A stretch of DNA of 64,000 nt, taken from NCBI GenBank assembly GCA_016716965.1, contig JADJUP010000029.1, forward strand, positions 62,001 through 126,000, read 5' to 3'. This document shows positions 8,434 through 16,799 of the stretch, one piece after another; within the stretch, counting starts at the first letter, position 1, and each line of letters starts with the position of its first letter. A program made the position numbers and the translations under genes. Source of the DNA: Sulfuritalea sp. Its GTDB lineage: Bacteria; Pseudomonadota; Gammaproteobacteria; Burkholderiales; Rhodocyclaceae. Below the pieces are notes generated by a model. The model saw only the letters and a list, made by a program, of their open reading frames with translations. It searched no databases and had not been told where the DNA came from.

Positions 8434-9182
8434 CGCCACTGAAAGAGCGCCTGGTCCAGCTCGAAGTCCTGCGCTACAACCCGGACACCGATACCGAAGC
8501 CCACTTCCAGCGCTACGAAGTGATGTGCCAGGAAGAGTGGGTGGTGCTTGACGCCCTCAACAAGATCAAGGCCGACATCGACCCCACCCTCAACTACCGC
8601 TGGTCCTGCCACATGGCCGTCTGCGGCAGCTGCGGCATGATGATCAACGGCGAACCGAAACTGTCCTGCCACGCCTTCCTGCGCAGCTACGAAGGCGTGA
8701 TCCGGGTCGAGCCGCTGGCGCATTTCCCGGTCGAACGCGACCTGGTGACGGCGCCCGACGACTTCATGGAAAAGCTGAAGCGCGTCAAGCCCTACGTCAT
8801 CCCGAAGGAAAAGAAGCCGATCAGCGAGGGCGAATACAAGCAGACCCCGGCGCAATTGATGAAGTTCCGCCAGTATTCGATGTGCATCAACTGCATGCTT
8901 TGCTACGCCGCCTGCCCGCAGTACGGCCTGACGCCGCACTTCATCGGTCCGGCGGCCCTGACCCTGGCCCACCGCTACAACCTGGATTCGCGCGACGAGG
9001 GCCGCAAGGAGCGCCAGGAAGTGGTCGCGACCCATGAAGGCGTCTGGGAATGCACCTTCGTCGGTGCCTGTTCCGAGGTCTGCCCGGCCCACGTCGATCC
9101 GGCCAGCGCCCTGCAACAGATGAAGATCACCAGTTCGGTCGACTGGATCGTCGAACACCTGATTCCGGGAGGCAAGTCATGA
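8430..9182 (+). CDS. frdB: Fumarate reductase iron-sulfur subunit
   Basis: A 250-residue electron-transfer subunit between the quinol site in FrdCD and the flavin of FrdA. All three cluster motifs are present: [2Fe-2S] ligands Cys60, Cys65, Cys68 and Cys80; [4Fe-4S] ligands in CINCMLCYAAC (152-162); and [3Fe-4S] ligands Cys208, Cys214 and Cys218. It starts inside the frdA stop codon (ATGA) and ends the same way with frdC, so translation is coupled throughout. Confidence 0.95.
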   Translation: MTPLKERLVQLEVLRYNPDTDTEAHFQRYEVMCQEEWVVLDALNKIKADIDPTLNYRWSCHMAVCGSCGMMINGEPKLSCHAFLRSYEGVIRVEPLAHFPVERDLVTAPDDFMEKLKRVKPYVIPKEKKPISEGEYKQTPAQLMKFRQYSMCINCMLCYAACPQYGLTPHFIGPAALTLAHRYNLDSRDEGRKERQEVVATHEGVWECTFVGACSEVCPAHVDPASALQQMKITSSVDWIVEHLIPGGKS

Positions 9183-9571
9183 GCCGCAGACCGCTGATTC
9201 GCGAAGTCCCGCCGACCTCCTGGTACTTCCGCCAGCCGCGCTACCTGCGCTACATGTCGCGCGAGATCACCAGCATTTTCATCGGCGCCTACTGCGTGCT
9301 GCTGGTCGTCGGCCTGCAACGCCTCGCCGCCGGCCCGGCGGCATGGGAAGGCTTCCTGGCGGCGCTGAAGAGTCCCGCCTCGATCGTGTTCCAATTCCTG
9401 TGCCTGGTAGCGGCGGTCTATCACGCCGCCACCTGGTTCAACGCCACGCAGAAGGCCATGCCGATTCAGATCGGCGAGGACTTCGTGCCCGGCAACCTGA
9501 TTTCCGGCGCGCACTATGCGGCATGGGCGGTGCTGTCCTTCGGCGTGCTGTTTCTCGCGGGAGTGTTCTGA
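9179..9571 (+). CDS. frdC: Fumarate reductase membrane anchor subunit C
   Basis: A 130-residue membrane anchor, matching the roughly 131 residues of E. coli FrdC. Three hydrophobic helices are predicted at about residues 28-48, 65-85 and 105-128. The N-terminal REVPPTSWYFRQPRYLRYM segment and the HAATWFNATQKAMP segment after helix 2 are family features. Together with FrdD it binds menaquinol or a similar low-potential quinol. A GGGAGG site precedes the ATG. Confidence 0.92.
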   Translation: MSRRPLIREVPPTSWYFRQPRYLRYMSREITSIFIGAYCVLLVVGLQRLAAGPAAWEGFLAALKSPASIVFQFLCLVAAVYHAATWFNATQKAMPIQIGEDFVPGNLISGAHYAAWAVLSFGVLFLAGVF

Positions 9572-9573
9572 CC

Positions 9574-9915
9574 ATGGCCAAATCGCACAAACCTGTCGTC
9601 TGGTTTCCCTTCGCCGCGGGCGGCACGGTCATCGCCTTCTGCATCCCGGTGATCGTCCTCCTCACCTTCCTCGCCGCGCTCGGCCATGTTCCGGCCGGCC
9701 TGAGCTACGAAAAGCTGCATGCCTTCGCCGCCAGCGGAATCGGCAAACTGGTCCTGTTCGGCGTGATTGCCCTGTCGGCCTGGAGTTCGGCACATCGCCT
9801 GCGCTGCACCTGCTACGACTTCGGCCTGCGCGCCGACACTTTGGTCGCTACGGTACTTTATGTCGCCGCAATCGTTGGTAGTATTGCGGCCGCATTGTTC
9901 CTGCTGCGAATCTGA
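9574..9915 (+). CDS. frdD: Fumarate reductase membrane anchor subunit D
   Basis: A 113-residue hydrophobic anchor with three predicted helices (about residues 13-38, 54-74 and 88-111). The family hallmark SAHRLRCTCYDFGLR lies between helices 2 and 3. It starts 2 nt after the frdC stop codon. It completes the four-subunit, haem-free quinol:fumarate reductase of the E. coli type. No cytochrome b-type (FrdC-only) anchor is present. Confidence 0.92.
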   Translation: MAKSHKPVVWFPFAAGGTVIAFCIPVIVLLTFLAALGHVPAGLSYEKLHAFAASGIGKLVLFGVIALSAWSSAHRLRCTCYDFGLRADTLVATVLYVAAIVGSIAAALFLLRI

Positions 9916-9946
9916 CCCACCACACTCCCGGAAAAGAACAAGACCA

Positions 9947-10711
9947 ATGGCACCTCCCCCACTGGCCTCGCGCGAGGCGGTACGCGAACAACGGCTCGGC
10001 GACGTCTGGAGCAACGACCTGAACGACGTCTTCGCCGACGTCGCCCCCTACTACGACCGCGCCAACAACATCGCCGCACTGGGTCAGTTCGGCAATTTCC
10101 TTCGCCGCTTCATGCAGCTGGTCGACCTCAAGCCGCAACAAAAGGTGCTGGACGTTTGCGCCGGGACCAACGCCATCGGCATCGCCCTGCTCAAGCGCGA
10201 ACCGACGCTGGACGTGCATGCCATCGACCGCAGCGTCGCCATGCAGACCGTCGGCCAGCAGCGCGCCGCCGCGCAGGGCTTCCAGATCAAGAGCACCATA
10301 GGCGACGTGCATGTGCTGCCTTTCCCCGACAACCACTTCGACGTCGTCACGCTGCAGTTCGCCTCGCGCCACCTGCGCGTGCGCGAAGTCTTTACCGAAA
10401 TCCTGCGCGTGCTGAAGCCCGGCGGCCACTTCCATCATTCGGACATGCTGCGCCCGCGCAATCCGATCGTGAAGAACCTTTACTACACCTACCTGCGCAG
10501 TTGCCTCGGCATCACGGGCCTGATCGTCGGCAGCGGTCCGGCCGCGGTGAAGGCCAAGCAGTATTTCCTCGACGCACTGGAGCTTTTCTATACCGCCGAG
10601 GAACTGTCGATCCTGCTGCGCGAGCTGGGCTATGTCGAAGTCACCGTCGACACCGTGTTCCATGGCATGCTGGGTTTTCATCGCGCGGTCAAACCCACTG
10701 CCGGTCCCTGA
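9947..10711 (+). CDS. UbiE/MenG/COQ5-family quinone C-methyltransferase paralogue
   Basis: A 254-residue class I SAM methyltransferase of the UbiE family, which methylates the quinone ring in ubiquinone or menaquinone synthesis. It has the family length, the FADVAPYYDRAN N-terminal motif, LPFPDNHFDVVT and the post-motif RVLKPGGHF. Motif I is unusual: residues 67-78 read VLDVCAGTNAIG where UbiE normally has an AGGTGD-like loop. It begins 31 nt after frdD and so probably shares the FNR-controlled transcript. I infer a role in supplying the low-potential quinone used by FrdABCD. It could instead be the cell's only UbiE. Confidence 0.75.
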   Translation: MAPPPLASREAVREQRLGDVWSNDLNDVFADVAPYYDRANNIAALGQFGNFLRRFMQLVDLKPQQKVLDVCAGTNAIGIALLKREPTLDVHAIDRSVAMQTVGQQRAAAQGFQIKSTIGDVHVLPFPDNHFDVVTLQFASRHLRVREVFTEILRVLKPGGHFHHSDMLRPRNPIVKNLYYTYLRSCLGITGLIVGSGPAAVKAKQYFLDALELFYTAEELSILLRELGYVEVTVDTVFHGMLGFHRAVKPTAGP

Positions 10712-10735
10712 ATTGCCCACGGGAATGCGGGCGAA

Positions 10736-11398
10736 GTGAAGCGGGCGAAGGCGCTCGCCCGGCTTAACGGCCGGATGCTCCATACCTACAGCCGGCGCAC
10801 CACCGCCGCGTTGCGCGCGGCATTGCCATTGCGGCTCGCCCTGCCCCATCTCGAACCCGTGCTGGCGCTCAACGTCGGCAAGGAGGTCGCCAAGGACACG
10901 CTGGTCATACTGCGTGCCGGTGAAGCCGGCAACGTCGAGGCGCCGGAGCGGGAGGCGATCCTGGCGCAATTGATGCTGGCCACCAAGGAAATCGACCGCC
11001 AGTTCCTCGCTCGTGTCGGCAACTTCCCGATCGAGATCGTGGTCCGCTACGACGAGATCGTGCCGATCCGTGCCCGGCGCATCAAGCTGCTGCACGACGC
11101 CGCGCTGAAGGTATTTGCGGCAGGCGATGGCAAGCTCCGATTGCGCGGCGCGCTGCAGGCCAGCTACTCGCGCGACGAGTTCGCGCAACTGCTCTACGAA
11201 TTGTTCCGCCTGCATGCCGAAGAAACGCGATCGCTGAGCCGCTCGGTGCGCCTGCCGCGACCACTGGTTCCGCTGCGCGAACTGATCGCCCAGGAACTGC
11301 TCAACGTGATGCTGCGCGCCGCATGGTCGCTGGCGAAGGAAATCGCCGCCGCATCCTGCCCTCCGCCGGCCCCACCCGGACAAACGATTCCCGATTGA
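10736..11398 (+). CDS. Hypothetical protein downstream of frd-ubiE-like
   Basis: I do not recognise this 220-residue protein. It is Arg/Ala/Leu rich, has no clear signal peptide or membrane span, and ends in a Pro-rich tail (residues 205-217). A central segment (about 85-175) has predicted alternating strands and helices around PIEIVVRYDEIVPIRARRI. The start is a GTG at 10736; an ATG 13 codons later (10775) is an alternative, and neither has a strong ribosome-binding site. It lies 24 nt after the methyltransferase, so it may be the sixth gene of the fumarate reductase transcript. Confidence 0.65.
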   Translation: MKRAKALARLNGRMLHTYSRRTTAALRAALPLRLALPHLEPVLALNVGKEVAKDTLVILRAGEAGNVEAPEREAILAQLMLATKEIDRQFLARVGNFPIEIVVRYDEIVPIRARRIKLLHDAALKVFAAGDGKLRLRGALQASYSRDEFAQLLYELFRLHAEETRSLSRSVRLPRPLVPLRELIAQELLNVMLRAAWSLAKEIAAASCPPPAPPGQTIPD

Positions 11399-11481
11399 CG
11401 GCGTGCGGCGTGGCGATGGATACTTGCGCCGGATTATTTCAGACCTGAACTGTCCGGATCCATCATCCGAAGGAGCGGCGC

Positions 11482-12366
11482 ATGAAACTTCCCGATAACG
11501 TCCCGAGAGCCCGACCGGTGCACAAGTGTTTGGCGACGCTGCTCGCGGTCTTTGCCGGTCTGTCCGGTGCGGTGGCAATGCTGCCTGCCGCATCGGCGGC
11601 AGAAGCCAGGCTGCCCATCTTCGACGCCCACGTGCATTACAGCCACGATGCCTGGGACCGCACGCCGCCGAAGGAAGCCATCGCCATATTGCGCAAGGCC
11701 GGACTCAAGCGCGCCATGGTGTCCAGTTCCAGCGACGATGGCACGCAGAAGCTCTACGCGGAAGCACCGGACCTGGTGGTGCCCTCGCTGCGGCCCTACC
11801 GCAAGCGCGGCGAAATTTCGACCTGGGTGCGCGACGAAAGCGTCATTCCGCATCTCGAAGACCGCCTGCGCAAATATCGCTACGCGGCAATCGGCGAATT
11901 CCACGTCTATGGATCGGATGCCGACCTGCCGGTGGTGCGGCGCATGGTGCAACTGGCCAAACAGTACAAGCTTTGGCTGCACCTGCATGGCGACAGCGAC
12001 GCCATCGAGCGCGTACTGGTCCAGGATCCCGACGCGCGCATCCTCTGGGCGCACTCCGGCTTCGACCGCCCGGAGGCGGTGCGCGCGATGCTGAAAAAGC
12101 ACCGCAAGCTGTATGCGGACCTGGCCTTCCGCAACGACCACGCCACCAGCGGCAAGATCGATCCCGCCTGGCGCGAGGCCTTCATCGAATTTCCCGACCG
12201 CTTCCTGGTGGGTACCGACACCTTCACGCCGGAGCGCTGGTACTACATCGCCGAACATGCCGACTGGTCGCGCGCGTGGCTCGCGGACCTGCCGAAGGAC
12301 ATTGCCGAGCGCATCGGCTGGCGCAACGGTGAAACGCTGTTCGCCTCGATGATGGCGACGAAATGA
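11482..12366 (+). CDS. Exported amidohydrolase-family (TIM-barrel metal-dependent hydrolase) protein
   Basis: A 294-residue protein with an N-terminal signal sequence (hydrophobic residues 17-35, Ala-rich cleavage region near AASAAEA). The mature part begins IFDAHVHYS, the strand-1 HxH metal motif of amidohydrolase-2/TatD-like TIM barrels. LHLHGD, WAHSGF and LVGTDTF supply later candidate metal ligands. The substrate is unknown. A GAAGGAG ribosome-binding site precedes the ATG. It overlaps the next gene by 4 nt and starts a three-gene exported cassette. Confidence 0.8.
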   Translation: MKLPDNVPRARPVHKCLATLLAVFAGLSGAVAMLPAASAAEARLPIFDAHVHYSHDAWDRTPPKEAIAILRKAGLKRAMVSSSSDDGTQKLYAEAPDLVVPSLRPYRKRGEISTWVRDESVIPHLEDRLRKYRYAAIGEFHVYGSDADLPVVRRMVQLAKQYKLWLHLHGDSDAIERVLVQDPDARILWAHSGFDRPEAVRAMLKKHRKLYADLAFRNDHATSGKIDPAWREAFIEFPDRFLVGTDTFTPERWYYIAEHADWSRAWLADLPKDIAERIGWRNGETLFASMMATK

Positions 12367-12824
12367 ACAAGAGTCGGCGCCGGCGACACGGCGTTTCCGT
12401 GAGCGGGATGCTGGCCGCGCTTGCCTTGGTCGCGACGGCGGGCGTCGCCAATGCCGCCTGCCCGCCAAACGACGACGATGGCACGGTGATCAACAAGGGC
12501 GACCTGCTGCTGGCCTTCAAGCCCTTGCTGAAAGCCGACTCGGTGTCGAAGGCGCAACGGATTCCCATGGCCCGCCATTTCGCGCTGGACGTTCAGCTGT
12601 GCGACAGGGGCGGCGTCTCGGGCGCGCAATTGACTAAGGCCGATGCCAGCATGCCCGCGCACAAGCACGGCATGAACTATCGACCGACGATCAAACCACT
12701 GGGCGACGGGCGCTTTCGCGTGGACGGCATGATGTTTCACATGGCGGGCCGGTGGCAGCTCGCCTTCGAAGTGCAGGCCGGCAAGGAAATCACCCGACTC
12801 ACCCATGACGTTCAGGCCGACTGA
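12363..12824 (+). CDS. Secreted YtkA-like (FixH/YtkA-fold) protein
   Basis: A 153-residue exported protein. Residues 2-10 are strongly basic (NKSRRRRHG), followed by a hydrophobic segment at 14-31 and an ANAA-type cleavage site. The mature part contains the MPAHKHGMNYRP motif, then VDGMMFHMAGRWQLAFEV, which resembles YtkA-like domains with possible His/Met metal ligands. The basic N-terminal codons coincide with a copy of the 25-bp dispersed repeat. It overlaps the peroxidase gene by 20 nt and the amidohydrolase by 4 nt. The function is unknown; a periplasmic metal or redox partner of the peroxidase is an inference. Confidence 0.7.
   Translation: MNKSRRRRHGVSVSGMLAALALVATAGVANAACPPNDDDGTVINKGDLLLAFKPLLKADSVSKAQRIPMARHFALDVQLCDRGGVSGAQLTKADASMPAHKHGMNYRPTIKPLGDGRFRVDGMMFHMAGRWQLAFEVQAGKEITRLTHDVQAD
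12368..12392 (-). repeat. 25-bp dispersed repeat, copy 1 (inside YtkA-like gene)
   Basis: On the minus strand this reads as a GCCGTGTCGCC half followed by GGCGCCGACTCTTG. It differs from the most common form at two positions. It covers codons 2-10 of the YtkA-like gene and creates its Arg-rich start. Confidence 0.7.
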
Positions 12825-14010
12825 GCACCACTCCGGCCGGCGCATTCTCGCGACGCTGCTGTTCCTGCTGGCGCCTGCGGCCGCCGCAGGGACCGACGGA
12901 TTCAGCGCCGGCGAACTCGAGCGCATTGCCTCGCACGGCCCGTGGCCGACGGAATGGATGCGCGATCCGGGCAACCGCGTCTCCGCCAACGCGGCGGCGA
13001 TCCACCTCGGCCACCGGCTTTTCTTCGAGCCACGCCTGTCGGCGAACGGACGCGTCGCCTGCGCCACCTGCCACGACCCGGCACGCGGCTTCCAGGACGG
13101 ACGCGCCACGGCGCGCGGACTGGCCGATGGCACGCGCAACACGCCCGGCCTGTTCGACGTGCGCCACCAGCGCTGGTTCGGTTGGGACGGCGGCCACGAC
13201 AACCTGTGGTCCGCCAGCCTGCGTCCGATCCTCGATCAACGCGAGATGGGCGGCAGCGCCACGCGCAGCGCGGCGCTGTTGCGCGGTTCCGCCGCATTGG
13301 CCTGCCACTATCGGCAAGCCTTCGGCAAAGCGCCGAAGGCCACCGATCCCGACCTGCTGGTCAATGTCGCCAAGGCCATTGCAAGCTGGCAGGAAACCCT
13401 GGCCTCCCCGCCGACGGCCTTTGATCGCTTTCGCGATGCACTGGAACGAAAGGACGATGCAGCCGCCGCCACCTACCCGGCAGCGGCCCGGCGCGGACTG
13501 AAGATATTCCTCGGACGCGGGCAATGCTCGACCTGCCATGCCGGGCCGCTGTTCACCAACGGCGAATTCGGCGACATCGGCGTGCCCTTTTTCATCAAGC
13601 CCGCGGGTGTCGATCCGGGTCGCCAGGGCGGCATCAAGCGCCTGCTGGCGAGTCCCTACAACCTGCTCGGCGCCCACAATGACGATGCCACCAAAGGCAA
13701 CGCCACGGGAACCCGATACCTGCGACCCGAGCACAGGAACTTCGGTGAATTCAAGGTACCGACATTGCGCAACCTCACGCTCACCGCGCCCTACATGCAC
13801 AACGGCAGCCTTGCCACCCTGCGCGACGTGGTGCGGCACTATTCCGAGCTCGATGAAGATCGGCTGCACACCGACGGCGAGCGCATCCTCAAGCCGCTCA
13901 ATCTGAGCGAAGCGGAAAGTGCCGATCTGGTGGCCTTTCTCGAATCGCTGTCGCCGGAGGCTGCGCCACCTACGCCGGTCGAGCCGCCGGGCGTGGCTGC
14001 CTGCCGCTAA
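12805..14010 (+). CDS. Dihaem cytochrome c peroxidase (CcpA/MauG family)
   Basis: A 401-residue periplasmic dihaem protein. It has a signal sequence (hydrophobic residues 13-28), a first haem motif CATCH at 86-90 and a second, CSTCH, at 241-245. Conserved features such as LGHRLFFEPRLS, the NTPGLFDVRHQRWFGWDG segment and TLRNLTLTAPYMHNG with the distal Met region are present. Family members reduce hydrogen peroxide or oxidise a protein partner, as MauG does. Coupling to the amidohydrolase and YtkA-like genes suggests a dedicated partner, so a specialised role is possible. Confidence 0.9.
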   Translation: MTFRPTEHHSGRRILATLLFLLAPAAAAGTDGFSAGELERIASHGPWPTEWMRDPGNRVSANAAAIHLGHRLFFEPRLSANGRVACATCHDPARGFQDGRATARGLADGTRNTPGLFDVRHQRWFGWDGGHDNLWSASLRPILDQREMGGSATRSAALLRGSAALACHYRQAFGKAPKATDPDLLVNVAKAIASWQETLASPPTAFDRFRDALERKDDAAAATYPAAARRGLKIFLGRGQCSTCHAGPLFTNGEFGDIGVPFFIKPAGVDPGRQGGIKRLLASPYNLLGAHNDDATKGNATGTRYLRPEHRNFGEFKVPTLRNLTLTAPYMHNGSLATLRDVVRHYSELDEDRLHTDGERILKPLNLSEAESADLVAFLESLSPEAAPPTPVEPPGVAACR

Positions 14011-14014
14011 AAAC

Positions 14015-14039
14015 GCCGTAGCACCAGCACCGACTCTTG
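14015..14039 (+). repeat. 25-bp dispersed repeat, copy 2 (peroxidase-pstB intergenic)
   Basis: This plus-strand copy starts 5 nt after the peroxidase stop codon. It begins GCCGTAGC and ends CCGACTCTTG, with two G-to-A changes in the middle relative to the common form. It is followed by the palindrome TTCGGCTAGCCGAA (14042-14055), which contains the pstB stop codon. Confidence 0.7.
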
Positions 14040-14046
14040 TATTCGG

Positions 14047-14850
14047 CTAGCCGAACCTGCCGGTAATGTAATCCTCGGTCGCCTTCTTCTGCGGCTTGAT
14101 GAAGATCTGGTCGGTAACGCCAAACTCGACCATCTCGCCCAAATACATGTAGCCGGTGAAATCGGAGATCCGCGCCGCCTGCTGCATGTTGTGCGTGACG
14201 ATCAGGATGGTGACCTTCTCTTTCAACTCGGTGATCAGTTCCTCGATGCTGGCGGTTGCGATCGGATCGAGCGCCGAGGTCGGTTCATCGAACAGGATGA
14301 TTTCGGGATCGGAAGCCAGGGCGCGGGCGATGCACAGGCGCTGCTGCTGGCCGCCGGAGAGATTCGCGCCGAGTTCCTTCAGGCGATTGCTGACCTCGCT
14401 CCACAGGGCCGCGCCCTTCAGCGCCGATTCGACGCGGTCATCGAGTTCGCTCTTGTTGCGCATGCCGCGCACGCGCAGGCTGTAGGCAACGTTCTCGTAG
14501 ATCGACTTGGGGAACGGATTGGGCTTCTGGAACACCATGCTGATGCGCATGCGCACTTCGATTGGATCGACCCCGGGCGCCAGCAGGTTGGTGTCGTCCG
14601 GGTAGAGCACGATGCCGCCGCCCGCATAGCGGTTGCCGGGATACAGGTCGTGCATGCGGTTGAAGCAGCGCAACAACGTCGACTTGCCGCAACCGGAAGG
14701 GCCGATCAGCGCAGTCACCCTGTGATCGTAGATCGGCATCGACACCCGCTTCAGTGCATGGAAGGCACCGTAGTAGAAGTCCAGTTCGCGCACGTCGGCC
14801 TTGAGCAGGGCGCCCTCGACGCCCGCTTCCACCCCGGTTTGAATTTGCAT
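14047..14850 (-). CDS. pstB: Phosphate ABC transporter ATP-binding protein
   Basis: A 267-residue ATPase that powers high-affinity phosphate uptake. Walker A GPSGCGKST, signature LSGGQQQR and Walker B IILFDEPTSALDP are intact, as are the Q-loop FQKPNPFP and the switch His in VTHNMQQAAR. I chose the ATG at 14850, which has a GGTGA site 5 nt upstream. GTG codons at 14859 and 14862 would overlap pstA. It is the last gene of pstSCAB on this strand. phoU, which often follows, is absent. Confidence 0.96.
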   Translation of the reverse strand: MQIQTGVEAGVEGALLKADVRELDFYYGAFHALKRVSMPIYDHRVTALIGPSGCGKSTLLRCFNRMHDLYPGNRYAGGGIVLYPDDTNLLAPGVDPIEVRMRISMVFQKPNPFPKSIYENVAYSLRVRGMRNKSELDDRVESALKGAALWSEVSNRLKELGANLSGGQQQRLCIARALASDPEIILFDEPTSALDPIATASIEELITELKEKVTILIVTHNMQQAARISDFTGYMYLGEMVEFGVTDQIFIKPQKKATEDYITGRFG

Positions 14851-14855
14851 GCTGT

Positions 14856-15782
14856 TCACCACTTGATGTTTTTGCGCAAACGATAGCGCACGTAAATGGC
14901 CAGGCCGTTCATGGCCAGGGTCATGAAAACCAGGACAAACCCGGCTGCCGCGGCATTGACGGTAAATGCCGCCTCGGGCCGCGAAGTCCAGTTGAACATC
15001 TGGATCGGCATCACGGTAAATGGCGCGAAGATCCAGTCGAAAAGTCCAGCCGGCGGATCGCCGGCAAAGGGCGCAGTGGGCAGAAAGGCGATGAAGGTCA
15101 GCGCGCCGATGGTGATGATCGGCGCCGTTTCGCCGATGGCGCGCGCCATGCCGATAATCACGCCGGTGAGGATGCCCGCAGAAGAATACGGCAGGATGTG
15201 GTCGCTGACCGTCTGCCAGGTGGTCGCCCCGCAGGCGTAGGAGCCTTCGTGGATCGATTGCGGAATGGCACGGATGGCCTCGCGTGTGGCGACGATGATC
15301 ACCGGCAGGATCAGCAGCGCCAGCGTCAGGCCGGCGGAGAGGATGCTCTGGCCGAAACCGAAGTAATACACGAACAAGCCCAGCGCCAGCAGGCCATAGA
15401 CGATGGAGGGAATGCCCGCAAGGTTGCTGATGTTGATCTCGATGATGTCGGTCATCCAGTTCTTCGGCGCGTATTCCTCGAGGTAAACGCCGGCCGCGAC
15501 GCCCAGCGGCACGGCCGACAAGGCAGTCACCAGCATGACGAGGATGGTACCGACCCAGGCCGAGAGGATGCCGGCATTTTCCGCGCGGCGCGACGGGAAC
15601 GAGGTGAAGAAATCGAAGCTGAGGCGCGGCACGCCCTGGATCGCCATGTCGACGAACAGCACGGTGAAGGTCAGCACACCCACCATCAGCGAGAGGATGC
15701 CGAGCAGGGAGAAGAACAGGTCCCAGCGCTTGGCGCGGGCGATGATGGCGCGAATGGCGTCAAGGTCGGCGGGTTTCAGCAT
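14856..15782 (-). CDS. pstA: Phosphate ABC transporter permease PstA
   Basis: A 308-residue inner-membrane permease with six predicted helices, beginning at about residue 25. The EAA-type loop that contacts PstB is in the EGSYACGATTWQTVSDHILP region. The PstA family signature GMARAIGETAPI follows. Length and operon position (5 nt before pstB, 1 nt after pstC) are normal. Confidence 0.95.
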   Translation of the reverse strand: MLKPADLDAIRAIIARAKRWDLFFSLLGILSLMVGVLTFTVLFVDMAIQGVPRLSFDFFTSFPSRRAENAGILSAWVGTILVMLVTALSAVPLGVAAGVYLEEYAPKNWMTDIIEINISNLAGIPSIVYGLLALGLFVYYFGFGQSILSAGLTLALLILPVIIVATREAIRAIPQSIHEGSYACGATTWQTVSDHILPYSSAGILTGVIIGMARAIGETAPIITIGALTFIAFLPTAPFAGDPPAGLFDWIFAPFTVMPIQMFNWTSRPEAAFTVNAAAAGFVLVFMTLAMNGLAIYVRYRLRKNIKW

Positions 15783-15783
15783 T

Positions 15784-16737
15784 TCAATACACCTCGCGGA
15801 AGCGCTTGCGCAACCAGTAGCCGAGCAGGTTGAAGAAGAGGGTCATCAGCAGCAGGGTGAGTCCTGCGGCAAAGATGGTCTGATAGCCGATCGAACCGTG
15901 CGGCAGGTCGCCCAGCGCCACCTGCACGATGTAGGAGGTGATCGTGGCGCCCGGCTCCGTCGGATCGAAGGTCAGGTTGGGCTGCATGCCCGCCGCCACG
16001 GCGAGGATCATGGTCTCGCCGACCGCGCGCGAAATGCCGAGGATGTAGGCCGACGCGATGCCCGAGGTCGCCGCCGGTGTCACCACCCACAGCGCAGTCT
16101 GCAAGCGCGTTGCGCCCATCGCGTATGAGCCCTCGCGCAGCGACATCGGCACCGCGCGCATGGCGTCTTCGGAGAGCGAGGCGACATAGGGAATGATCAT
16201 GATGCCCATCACCAGACCGGCCGACAGCAGGTTGAAGCCCGGCAGGTCCGGATAGATTTTCTGCAGGATGGGCGTCAGGAAAGTCAGGGCGAAGTAGCCG
16301 TAGACGATGGTCGGCACCCCGCCCAGCAGTTCGAGGAAAGGCTTGGCAATCTCGCGCACCTTGAAGCCGGCGAACTCGGACAGATAGATCGCGATGATGG
16401 TACCCAGAGGTATTGCCACCAGCAGGGCCACGCCGGAACTGGTCAGGGTGCCGGAGAGCAGCACCATGATGCCGTAGTGGGCGTCGTCGAACAGCGGCGT
16501 CCATTGCGTGTCGAACAGGAAATCGGATAGCGGCACGGTCTGGAAGAACACCCAGGATTCCTTGACCAGCACATACACGATGGCGATCGTGACGAATACC
16601 GAGAATGCCGCCGCACTGAACAGCAAGCCCTCGATGATGCGTTCCTTGACATGGCGTGACGCCTTCTTGCTCAGCCGGTCGCTGATGCCACTGCCGATTG
16701 GCATCGGCTGGGAAGGAATGGATGCGCTGGCGATCAT
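15784..16737 (-). CDS. pstC: Phosphate ABC transporter permease PstC
   Basis: A 317-residue inner-membrane permease, partner of PstA. Six predicted helices start near residue 37. The coupling loop EGSYAMGATRLQTALWVVTP and the GISRAVGETMI signature are present. It starts 110 nt after pstS, and that gap contains a strong stem-loop (16800-16831) that may separate PstS expression from the rest of the operon. Confidence 0.95.
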   Translation of the reverse strand: MIASASIPSQPMPIGSGISDRLSKKASRHVKERIIEGLLFSAAAFSVFVTIAIVYVLVKESWVFFQTVPLSDFLFDTQWTPLFDDAHYGIMVLLSGTLTSSGVALLVAIPLGTIIAIYLSEFAGFKVREIAKPFLELLGGVPTIVYGYFALTFLTPILQKIYPDLPGFNLLSAGLVMGIMIIPYVASLSEDAMRAVPMSLREGSYAMGATRLQTALWVVTPAATSGIASAYILGISRAVGETMILAVAAGMQPNLTFDPTEPGATITSYIVQVALGDLPHGSIGYQTIFAAGLTLLLMTLFFNLLGYWLRKRFREVY

Positions 16738-16799
16738 TGCTGGATTCCGGAACTATTGAATTCGGAGCATTGCGGCATTATAGGAGCGCGATGCGACCC

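Noticed and set aside
6676..9915. Succinate dehydrogenase sdhABCD
   Set aside because: The order A-B-C-D, the E. coli-like FrdA and FrdC/FrdD signatures and the FNR box favour fumarate reductase.
9947..10711. Rhodoquinone enzyme RquA
   Set aside because: It keeps the typical UbiE N-terminal and post-motif sequences and does not resemble RquA as I know it, so a UbiE/MenG paralogue is the better call.
9848..11593. A 581-codon open frame on the minus strand opposite the UbiE-like and hypothetical genes
   Set aside because: It is antisense to well-recognised coding sequence, has no family features and is explained by high GC content, which leaves few stop codons.
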